A stretch of 6,061 nt of DNA from Treponema sp. GTDB taxonomy: Bacteria; Spirochaetota; Spirochaetia; Treponematales; Breznakiellaceae. Below, in pieces: positions 1 to 4,659 of this stretch. Under the pieces are notes generated by a model. It worked only from the letters and a program-made list of their open reading frames with translations. It had not been told where the DNA came from and searched no databases. The position numbers were made by a program, and so were the translations under genes. The DNA lies in contig JAITAN010000010.1 in the NCBI GenBank assembly GCA_031284105.1, positions 1-6,061 on the forward strand, in the 5' to 3' direction. Within the stretch, counting starts at the first letter, position 1. Each line of letters opens with the position of its first letter.

Positions 1-24
1 GACACGTGATTCGGATCGCTTCAT
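1..24 (-). CDS. 5' end of an unidentified gene running off the left edge (partial)
   Basis: Only the first eight codons are inside the window; they read MKRSESRV on the minus strand. The start is well supported: an AGGAG ribosome binding site (complement of 31-35) lies six bases before the ATG at 24-22. The basic, polar beginning does not reveal a family and is not yet a signal peptide. The gene is divergent from the exported-protein gene at 425. Its leader carries a small hairpin followed by a T-run directly before the ribosome binding site (see 36-57). I saw no convincing sigma70 promoter for it in the spacer. The product is unknown. Confidence 0.7.
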
Positions 25-35
25 AGCTTTCTCCT

Positions 36-57
36 AAAAAATCGCACTCAACGTGCG
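36..57 (-). promoter_or_regulatory. Possible attenuator hairpin before the minus-strand start
   Basis: Read on the minus strand, CGCAC (57-53) can pair with GTGCG (47-43) around a five-base loop. It is followed at once by A and six T (42-36) and then AGGAG. That is the layout of a small intrinsic terminator abutting a ribosome binding site. A second hairpin GCAC-ATAA-GTGC (70-59) precedes it, and GTGCGCGCAC (53-62) is self-complementary, so alternative pairings exist. The stem is only 5 bp, so this may be incidental. Confidence 0.3.
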
Positions 58-183
58 CGCACTTATGTGCAAAAATAGTTTCTCTCCACAAGAAGAGATT
101 TTTTGCTCCGTCAAGCCCCGAACTTGGCGTATGCAAAAATGCCCGCCGTAACCGCTCGCAGGTATTAAGGTTTGATTGTCAAA

Positions 184-212
184 GAACATGACGCGAGGGA
201 GCTTTCATGTTC
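184..212. repeat. 8-bp inverted repeat GAACATGA / TCATGTTC
   Basis: GAACATGA (184-191) and TCATGTTC (205-212) are perfect reverse complements around a 13-base loop. The repeat sits in the middle of the divergent spacer, just after a second short dyad TTTGA-TTG-TCAAA (171-183). It could be an operator for a dimeric regulator or one helix of a larger folded RNA. There is no T-run after it, so it is not a standard terminator. Confidence 0.5.
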
Positions 213-288
213 GCAATTATCCCCGGAAGTATACCGGACACTCCGTTCCGCCGTCCGCCTGCAATATGCCGCGCAACGCAATGCGCAT

Positions 289-367
289 GGCCGGACCTTG
301 GTCTGCGGTACGGCAGCCATACCGCACGCTGCTTTAATGAGGCGTTCTTTTTTTATGAGGTCCGGCC
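289..367. repeat. 10-bp inverted repeat enclosing a 7-bp hairpin
   Basis: GGCCGGACCT (289-298) and AGGTCCGGCC (358-367) are perfect complements and could extend by two G-U pairs inward. They enclose TGCGGTA (304-310) and TACCGCA (320-326), a 7-bp hairpin with a nine-base loop. A near-repeat TTTWATGAGG occurs at 333-342 and 351-360, and a T-rich run lies at 345-354. The outer right arm ends seven bases before the -35 box of the downstream gene, so the element lies upstream of that promoter rather than in its leader. Candidates are a small structured RNA, a miniature repeat element or regulatory DNA. Confidence 0.55.
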
Positions 368-373
368 TAATCC

Positions 374-402
374 TTGACTAAATAGCATACATGCGGTACT
401 AT
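374..402 (+). promoter_or_regulatory. Sigma70-type promoter for the exported-protein gene
   Basis: A -35 box TTGACT (374-379) and a -10 box TACTAT (397-402) are separated by 17 bases. An alternative -10, TATACT (400-405), would give a 20-base spacer. Transcription would start near 409, leaving a leader of about 16 bases that is mostly the ribosome binding site AAGGAG (414-419). The spacer contains the dyad GCAT-AC-ATGC (385-394), and TGCGGTAC (392-399) overlaps the -10 box. Confidence 0.6.
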
Positions 403-424
403 ACTCTGCAAAAAAGGAGTTGAA

Positions 425-1423
425 ATGAACAAATGTATGCCCTTGTTCTTTTCTTTTGTTCTATTCTTTACCGGCGTTATATCCGTTTATTGCGATCCGG
501 CAGAACATGACAATGCGGATACGGGGCAAAATGAACTTACGCCAAGAACGTTTTTTATGCCTATAGCATCCTACGCATTTATTTCGCTTGGCAATATCCA
601 GGCCCATAATGCCGTTGGAGGGTTGGCGTTATACCGCTTTAACCCTAATGAACGAGACAAATTGTTTTCTATTTCGCTGATATATACCCCGCACATACTC
701 ATCGATACGGCTCCCGATTTTCCGGCGCTGTATCATACCGCGTCCTTATCAATCACGCAAAAAATAAGCCGCCATACAATCAGCGGAACGTTTATCGCCA
801 TGACGGATAAACCGGTATACGGCGGGTTGCGTACGTTTATGGGCATGGCGGGGTATTCGTATGATTTGATAAACGGCACCCATTTTTCAATGGATCTCGG
901 CGCGAGGCTGGCCGTTATGGATATCGGCGTAACATTGGATAACGGGACGCCGTGGTTGTTATGGCCGATTCCTTCAGTACGTTTGGCATGGAACTATGAG
1001 TGGATTACGTTTGGCCTCATGCCGGGGGCTTGGGCCACTATTGCGCCTAAGTTTCCGGTTAGTTTGAATTTCAAAACCGGTTCACAGACATATGACGTAT
1101 CGTTATGGTACCGGTATTTTAGAAATGGGAACCCATCGGCTGAAATAATGGGAATAGGCATCGGGGTAAAAAAGGATTTAAGTACTGTAATACGCTCCGA
1201 CGGGTGGAAATACGACATATATTATGATGCGCTATACGGAAGCGTTAGGCTGCTGCGGTTATTTGAAATAAGCGGCGGCTGGATATTTGACGGGAAGGAA
1301 GGGTATAAAGAAATCAATTGGGAAACGTTATTTGAATCAGTCGGATATTCGGATGCTTCAATGTATAGCGGGAATACCGGTAAAGGGTTTTTTGTTTCAA
1401 TTTCCGTAAGAGCGAATTTGTAA
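425..1423 (+). CDS. Exported, probable outer-membrane beta-barrel protein of unknown function
   Basis: The 332-residue product starts with a signal peptide: a short polar start, a hydrophobic core at about residues 7-22, then a polar segment after Cys23. The VYC junction resembles a signal peptidase I site; it is a poor lipobox, so a lipoprotein is less likely. The mature part has no Cys and no long hydrophobic helix. It is rich in Gly, Tyr, Trp and Phe, with repeated alternating polar/hydrophobic stretches of 8-12 residues, for example around 105-130, 180-205 and 215-250, and it ends in an amphipathic strand (FFVSISVRANL). This pattern fits a small outer-membrane beta-barrel. I do not recognise a named family; an uncharacterised DUF-type barrel is likely. 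The start is fixed by AAGGAG five to six bases upstream and by the promoter at 374-402. The gene is monocistronic and converges with the ligase gene. Confidence 0.85.
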   Translation: MNKCMPLFFSFVLFFTGVISVYCDPAEHDNADTGQNELTPRTFFMPIASYAFISLGNIQAHNAVGGLALYRFNPNERDKLFSISLIYTPHILIDTAPDFPALYHTASLSITQKISRHTISGTFIAMTDKPVYGGLRTFMGMAGYSYDLINGTHFSMDLGARLAVMDIGVTLDNGTPWLLWPIPSVRLAWNYEWITFGLMPGAWATIAPKFPVSLNFKTGSQTYDVSLWYRYFRNGNPSAEIMGIGIGVKKDLSTVIRSDGWKYDIYYDALYGSVRLLRLFEISGGWIFDGKEGYKEINWETLFESVGYSDASMYSGNTGKGFFVSISVRANL

Positions 1424-1480
1424 AAAGAAACCCGTCCTTGGCGCGCGCCGCGTAAGATGAGCGCGTTAAGCAAGACGGGT
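1421..1480 (-). terminator. Rho-independent terminator of the acyl-CoA synthetase gene
   Basis: On the minus strand ACCCGTCTTG (1480-1471) pairs with CAAG-G-ACGGGT (1440-1430) with one bulged base, followed by TTTCTTTTT (1429-1421). A GC inner helix CGCGC/GCGCG can form in the loop. The T-tract lies only on the minus-strand side, so the signal serves the ligase transcript arriving from the right. It overlaps the TAA stop (1421-1423) of the convergent plus-strand gene. Part of the stem and loop is the dispersed 20-base repeat at 1455-1474. Confidence 0.75.
1455..1474 (-). repeat. Dispersed 20-base repeat, copy A
   Basis: On the minus strand this reads CTTGCTTAACGCGCTCATCT, identical over 20 bases to the plus strand at 4464-4483. 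TAGACA lies a few bases upstream of the core in both copies. A 20-base identity in two spacers of a 6-kb window is very unlikely by chance. This copy lies inside the ligase terminator and supplies the inner end of its ascending arm. Confidence 0.75.
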
Positions 1481-1500
1481 GTCTATGCCGGTATGTCCTC

Positions 1501-1566
1501 GCCGCTTCTGCGGCAATGAACAGCGGAAAACCGGCTCCGCTCCCCCCGCCAAGAGGAGCGGAAAAC
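1501..1566. repeat. Two GC-rich hairpins and a 10-base direct repeat
   Basis: GCCGC-TTCT-GCGGC (1501-1514) is a tight 5-bp hairpin. CCGCTCC (1537-1543) pairs with GGAGCGG (1555-1561) around an 11-base loop. AGCGGAAAAC occurs at 1522-1531 and again at 1557-1566, 35 bases apart. On the minus strand the second hairpin comes just after the ligase stop codon and is followed by a short TTTT, so it could act as a weak first terminator or protect the 3' end of the transcript. It may belong to the same repeat-derived spacer as the 20-base repeat. Confidence 0.5.
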
Positions 1567-1572
1567 GGGTTG

Positions 1573-3279
1573 TTACACCGAGTCGCGCTTGATCTTCTTA
1601 GTTGTGGTTTCTTCCATCCGTTCATCAAGAACGGCGGTCTTTTCAATCTTCTGATAGGGCAGAAGCCGCTGATTTACTTCGGAAATAATTGCGTCAATCC
1701 TACTTTTTATCTGATCCTTCGGCGTCCCTTTGAACGCGTCCGGATTCGGGTACACGAGCGCCTCTATCCCTTCGGTTTTCATCTTCTTGTCGATCTCAAA
1801 ACCGCGCACGAGTATCTGTTCAATTTCTTCAAAAAGCTGAAATTCATTTTCAATTTCCTCAGGATACACGTTCTTACCGCCTTCGGTTACGATCAGGTTC
1901 TTGGCGCGTCCGGTGAGATACAGGTAGTTTTCATCGTCAAGGTAGCCCAAATCGCCGGTTTTAAGGTAGCCGTCTTCGGTGAACGCCGCTTTGGTTTCCT
2001 CAGGCATCTCGAAATACCCCTCCATAACCATGGGACCCTTCACTATGATTTCGCCGACGCCGCGCTCATCGGGAGCCAGTATCTTCATATCAACTTGGGG
2101 AATCACCTTGCCGACGCTGGTTTCTTTGTAGCGTTCCTTGGGGTTCAGGTTAATGATGGGCGAGGTCTCGGTAAGTCCATAGCCCTGAATAAAGTCGATG
2201 CCTAATTCGTTGTATTTCTTAAATACGCTCGGCGCAAGGGGGCCGCCGCCGCAAATACAGATACGGAGTGAGGTAAGACTTGCCTTATCAAGCACAGCGC
2301 GGAACATTTTCTTGCCCGGATTCACCCCAAAAACCTTCTTTATGTACCCGGAAATCCCCATAAGCGCGCTGATAGTCCCATATACAATTGGTCCTTTTGC
2401 CTTTAAGCCGCGAATAATGCCGGCAAGCACCTTGTTGAAAAGCATCGGTACGCCCAGAAGCATGGTAACTTGCGCCTGCTTCAGATCTTTCAGGATAACT
2501 TGCGTTACCATCCTTTTGCCAAATACCACTTCCGCTCCGCAGGATATCGCCTCGATGAATACGGCAAGCATGGTGTAGGCATGGTGAATGGGTAGCAGCG
2601 CATAAAATACGTCTTCAGGGTATAGGTCAAGATGTCCCTGTGCAAGATAGCAGTCCGAAACAAGGTTCTGATGGGTGAGCATAACGCCTTTCGGATTGCC
2701 TGTTGTACCGGAAGTAAAAAGAATCGCCGCACGATCATGCTCGGAAGCGCTCTCTATTTCCGCCGTAGGACCGTCAAGCGTATAAATGTACGTTCCAATA
2801 CCCTTGTGCAGAGAAATAACTTCGCTTAACAGCCCCCGGTTTTCCGCTTCTTCCGCGTACCGTTTATGTTTTTCCTCATCTACAAAGAGGATTTTCGCTT
2901 TTGACGTTTTAAGCAGAAGATCGGTTTCCTCGTTTTTAAGTTGATAATCAATGGGAACCACCGTTGCGCCCGCAAACAGTATACCCAAATACGCGACCGT
3001 CCATTCCGGGGAATTTTTTCCGGTAACCGCAACCGTATCGCCTTTGCGGATGCCTTTACTATGAAGATAACGGGCTACCGCCCCGATCTTTTCAAGCGAT
3101 TCTTTGTAGGTAAGGCTGATTCTATCGGGTTCGTAGATGGTAAAACAAGGACGTTCTCCATAACGAGCTACCGTGATTTGAAACATTTCAGGCAGTGTGG
3201 GCCACTGTCCCGAATACAATTTCCCTCTATATTCTTCCAAGGACCGCCATGGCATCCGTGTTATTTCTTTTTTGGACAT
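1573..3279 (-). CDS. Long-chain fatty acid-CoA ligase (AMP-forming), FadD-like
   Basis: The 568-residue product is a full-length member of the ANL adenylate-forming superfamily, which activates a carboxylate with ATP to an acyl-adenylate and transfers it to CoA. Visible motifs in order are the phosphate-binding loop FTSGTTGNPKG (188-198), LLPIHHAY (228-235), GYGLTET (366-372), KTGD with the ribose-binding Asp (440-443), the hinge GRAKN (457-461), and a C-terminal TTTKKIKR whose Lys562 fits the catalytic A10 lysine. I chose ATG 3279 because AAAGGAG (3292-3286) lies six bases before it; the in-frame GTG at 3306 has no ribosome binding site. There is no signal peptide, so it is cytoplasmic or membrane-peripheral, probably in lipid synthesis or fatty-acid recycling. 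It has its own promoter (3310-3338). An acyl-ACP synthetase or another medium/long-chain specificity cannot be excluded. Confidence 0.92.
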   Translation of the reverse strand: MSKKEITRMPWRSLEEYRGKLYSGQWPTLPEMFQITVARYGERPCFTIYEPDRISLTYKESLEKIGAVARYLHSKGIRKGDTVAVTGKNSPEWTVAYLGILFAGATVVPIDYQLKNEETDLLLKTSKAKILFVDEEKHKRYAEEAENRGLLSEVISLHKGIGTYIYTLDGPTAEIESASEHDRAAILFTSGTTGNPKGVMLTHQNLVSDCYLAQGHLDLYPEDVFYALLPIHHAYTMLAVFIEAISCGAEVVFGKRMVTQVILKDLKQAQVTMLLGVPMLFNKVLAGIIRGLKAKGPIVYGTISALMGISGYIKKVFGVNPGKKMFRAVLDKASLTSLRICICGGGPLAPSVFKKYNELGIDFIQGYGLTETSPIINLNPKERYKETSVGKVIPQVDMKILAPDERGVGEIIVKGPMVMEGYFEMPEETKAAFTEDGYLKTGDLGYLDDENYLYLTGRAKNLIVTEGGKNVYPEEIENEFQLFEEIEQILVRGFEIDKKMKTEGIEALVYPNPDAFKGTPKDQIKSRIDAIISEVNQRLLPYQKIEKTAVLDERMEETTTKKIKRDSV

Positions 3280-3309
3280 GAATAACTCCTTTACGACATT
3301 AGACACACC

Positions 3310-3338
3310 ATTATCATAGTAGTTGCAGAGAATTTCAG
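3310..3338 (-). promoter_or_regulatory. Promoter of the acyl-CoA synthetase gene
   Basis: On the minus strand a -10 box GATAAT (3315-3310, five of six matches) is preceded by a 17-base spacer and CTGAAA (3338-3333, four of six matches to TTGACA). Transcription would start near 3303, giving a leader of about 24 bases containing AAAGGAG. This supports transcription of the ligase independently of the DHH gene upstream. Confidence 0.5.
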
Positions 3339-3378
3339 GAAAAGAAAACTATACGCCTTTCACCGGTATGACCGTCCT

Positions 3379-3400
3379 CCGTACAAAACGTTTTGTACGG
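3379..3400. promoter_or_regulatory. Perfect 22-bp palindrome between the DHH and ligase genes
   Basis: The left half CCGTACAAAAC is followed directly by its exact reverse complement. It lies 11 bases past the DHH stop codon and is centred about 85 bases upstream of the predicted ligase transcription start. As RNA it would form a 9-bp stem with a four-base loop, but neither strand has a T-tract directly after it, so a classical terminator is not obvious. An operator for a dimeric regulator, or a terminator or RNA-stabilising hairpin for the DHH transcript, are the options. Confidence 0.6.
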
Positions 3401-3411
3401 GGAGCGTTCGT

Positions 3412-4320
3412 TTACTTTACCGCAGCGATGATTTCCGCTATAACCCTATCCGTATCATCGTAGGAAACTTGACAGGTGCCTACCTGACGGTGACCTCCGC
3501 CGCCGTATTTGAGCATAAGACTGCCGACATCAACGGTTGCCGCCTTGTTGAGGACGCTGTACCCCACCGTGATTACACTGTTTACCTTTTGTTTGCCGTC
3601 AACGATCCAGATGGAGATATTTTGTTCCGGGAATACCGTATAGAGGAGGAAGCGGTTACCCGCGGGGATATTTTCAACGCCTCGCACATCCGCTATGATC
3701 GCATTACCTTCAACCTTGGCGTATTTCTTTACGGTTTCAATAAAAAGATCGTTCTGCTCAAAATACACATCAATCCGCTCTTTAATATCGGGCAGTTTGA
3801 GTATTTCTTCAATCGGTTTAGCAAGCGCGGCTTCAGATACGAGTCTCTTCATAAGATCGAAATTACTGATGGTAAAATTTCTGATTCTACCCAAACCGGT
3901 ACGCGGATCCGCGATGAACCCAAGCAGCACCCAGCCTTTCGGGTGGAGGATTTCATCTTTGGTAAGATCGCCCGAATCCATTTTATCAGCGTATTCGAGC
4001 ATTTCTCTGAATTGTTTGAGTTTCGCATCTCCGCCGTAATAGTCATAAATAACCCGCGCGCAGCTCGGCGCTTTTTTTGAGACGCCTTCACAGTAAACCT
4101 CTGTTCCAAGCCGCTCCGTTTCGCTTGAGTGATGATCAAACCAGAGCTTGCATCCCTTGATATACGGTACGTTCGCTACAATGTCGTTGTCGGTAGCGGT
4201 AACAAGATCGTCTTGTATATCCTTTGGATGTACAAATTTCCACTCATCAACTAATCCCAACGCTTGAAGTAGCGTTCCACAGACTAATCCGTCAAAGTCT
4301 GATCTGGTTATTAAACGCAT
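3412..4320 (-). CDS. DHH-family phosphoesterase (exopolyphosphatase/NrnA-like)
   Basis: The 302-residue cytoplasmic product has the two-domain DHH/DHHA1 layout of metal-dependent phosphoesterases, a family including nanoRNases, cyclic-dinucleotide phosphodiesterases and exopolyphosphatases. Motif I is TRSDFDG (5-11, metal ligands Asp8 and Asp10), motif II lies around TDNDIVANVPY (43-53), the signature DHH is Asp62-His63-His64, and ADKMDSGD (111-118) gives motif III. The C-terminal DHHA1 substrate-binding motif GGGGH is at 273-277. All expected metal-binding positions appear intact, and no RecJ extension, CBS or membrane domain is present. The SDFDG form of motif I marks a subgroup often labelled exopolyphosphatase-related; the substrate is not determined here. 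AAAGGAG (4333-4327) lies six bases before the ATG, and a good promoter lies upstream (4370-4398). The 132-base gap with its own promoter argues against obligatory cotranscription with the ligase. Confidence 0.9.
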   Translation of the reverse strand: MRLITRSDFDGLVCGTLLQALGLVDEWKFVHPKDIQDDLVTATDNDIVANVPYIKGCKLWFDHHSSETERLGTEVYCEGVSKKAPSCARVIYDYYGGDAKLKQFREMLEYADKMDSGDLTKDEILHPKGWVLLGFIADPRTGLGRIRNFTISNFDLMKRLVSEAALAKPIEEILKLPDIKERIDVYFEQNDLFIETVKKYAKVEGNAIIADVRGVENIPAGNRFLLYTVFPEQNISIWIVDGKQKVNSVITVGYSVLNKAATVDVGSLMLKYGGGGHRQVGTCQVSYDDTDRVIAEIIAAVK

Positions 4321-4338
4321 AAAATACTCCTTTATTTC

Positions 4339-4357
4339 AAAAGAATAAGATTCTTCT
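4339..4357 (-). other. Hairpin at the 5' end of the DHH leader
   Basis: AAGAAT and ATTCTT (4341-4346 and 4350-4355) form a 6-bp stem with a three-base loop, extendable by a G-U and an A-U pair. It lies only about five bases after the predicted transcription start near 4362 and leaves the ribosome binding site at 4333-4327 free. A 5'-end stabilising stem is the simplest reading. Confidence 0.4.
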
Positions 4358-4369
4358 CAAAACATACTT

Positions 4370-4398
4370 ATTATACAAATAATATCGCTTTTTGTAAA
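4370..4398 (-). promoter_or_regulatory. Strong sigma70-type promoter of the DHH gene
   Basis: On the minus strand a consensus -10 box TATAAT (4375-4370) is preceded by exactly 17 bases and TTTACA (4398-4393), five of six matches to the -35 consensus. The region is much more A+T-rich than its surroundings. Transcription would start near 4363, giving a leader of about 43 bases. This is the best promoter in the window. Confidence 0.8.
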
Positions 4399-4402
4399 TA
4401 GA

Positions 4403-4434
4403 GACGCGGCAACGCCGGTTTGTCTGCCGCCGTC
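4403..4434. repeat. Inverted repeat just upstream of the DHH promoter
   Basis: GAC-GCGGCA (4403-4411) pairs with TGCCGC-C-GTC (4425-4434), a 9-bp stem with one bulged C and a 13-base loop. It ends five bases before the -35 box. It could be an operator, a weak terminator for transcripts arriving from the GH127 gene, or part of the repeat element that includes the 20-base core at 4464-4483. Confidence 0.45.
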
Positions 4435-4463
4435 AACACGGGAAGAGATGTAGACAATCGCAC

Positions 4464-4483
4464 CTTGCTTAACGCGCTCATCT
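4464..4483 (+). repeat. Dispersed 20-base repeat, copy B
   Basis: CTTGCTTAACGCGCTCATCT is identical to the minus strand of 1474-1455. TAGACA lies upstream of the core here (4451-4456) and also upstream of copy A at a slightly different distance, so similarity extends beyond the core with small indels. Unlike copy A, this copy is not inside a clear terminator. Confidence 0.75.
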
Positions 4484-4525
4484 ACCGGTGTAAGAATGGG
4501 TGTAAACGGCGGAGTTTGCCTAAAA

Positions 4526-4574
4526 CGTGCGGGCGTCGCCAAGGGCGCCGTTACCAGCGCCCCTTGCCCGCTCG
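4526..4574 (-). terminator. Long GC-rich hairpin, possible terminator of the GH127 gene
   Basis: GCGGGC (4529-4534) pairs with GCCCGC (4566-4571), and AAGGGCGC (4541-4548) pairs with GCGCCCCTT (4557-4565) with one bulged C. The left arm has a six-base internal bulge and the loop is eight bases. A further CG/GC pairing closes the base beyond one mismatch. On the minus strand the hairpin is followed by ACGTTTTAGG, a weak T-tract. It lies about 90 bases past the GH127 stop, so it may terminate that transcript, or it may belong to the spacer repeat. Confidence 0.45.
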
Positions 4575-4659
4575 AAATCATAGCCGCCAATCACCGCAGG
4601 GGGTTGATTTTTCTATTAGGACTTGTTGTTCATACACCAACCGCGAGCCTGTTCATTAG

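Larger units (their letters stand above)
25..424. other. Divergent intergenic region rich in inverted repeats
   Basis: This 400-base stretch separates two divergent genes and I see no credible coding sequence in it. It contains, left to right: a hairpin plus T-run before the minus-strand gene (36-57), a 10-bp palindrome GTGCGCGCAC (53-62), a short dyad TTTGA-TTG-TCAAA (171-183), an 8-bp inverted repeat (184-212), a small hairpin GCGCA/TGCGC (271-286), a 10-bp inverted repeat enclosing a 7-bp hairpin (289-367), and the promoter of the plus-strand gene (374-402). TGCAAAAAT occurs twice (68-76 and 132-140). Whether the hairpin-rich part is an expressed RNA, a decayed repeat element or regulatory DNA cannot be decided from sequence alone. 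Confidence 0.7.
4321..4659. other. Repeat- and hairpin-rich spacer between the GH127 and DHH genes
   Basis: This 339-base stretch has no credible gene. Read in the direction of the flanking minus-strand genes it holds a long GC-rich hairpin (4574-4526), the dispersed 20-base repeat (4483-4464), a 9-bp hairpin (4434-4403), the DHH promoter (4398-4370) and a small leader hairpin (4357-4339). GGTGTAA occurs twice, 12 bases apart, at about 4487 and 4499. A 77-codon open frame crosses 4357-4590 on the minus strand but lacks a ribosome binding site and runs through the promoter, so it is not called. Confidence 0.7.

Noticed and set aside
211..367. Possible 4.5S, 6S, tmRNA or RNase P RNA in the folded spacer
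   Set aside because: I looked for their conserved core sequences and found none that match.
172..381. 69-codon plus-strand open frame starting with TTG
   Set aside because: It has no properly spaced ribosome binding site, runs through the inverted repeats and the -35 box of the next gene, and its product shows no recognisable features.
1516..2205. 229-codon plus-strand open frame opposite the ligase gene
   Set aside because: It is antisense to the conserved C-terminal ANL motifs of the ligase, lacks a plausible start signal, and is a shadow of that gene's codon pattern.
3280..3306. N-terminal extension of the ligase to GTG at 3306
   Set aside because: The extra nine codons include the ribosome binding site AAAGGAG of the ATG at 3279 and have none of their own; the GTG would also sit almost at the predicted transcription start.
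3469..4080. 203-codon plus-strand open frame opposite the DHH gene
   Set aside because: It is a shadow of the well-supported DHH phosphoesterase, with no ribosome binding site or family signature.
4357..4590. 77-codon minus-strand open frame in the GH127-DHH spacer
   Set aside because: No ribosome binding site precedes the ATG, it covers a long hairpin, the dispersed repeat and the DHH promoter, and I recognise no family. It could be annotated automatically as hypothetical, but I do not support it.
4590..4616. AATCA/TGATT dyad followed by TTTTC on the plus strand, as a terminator
   Set aside because: Only 5 A+T-rich pairs with a long loop, and no plus-strand gene ends nearby.
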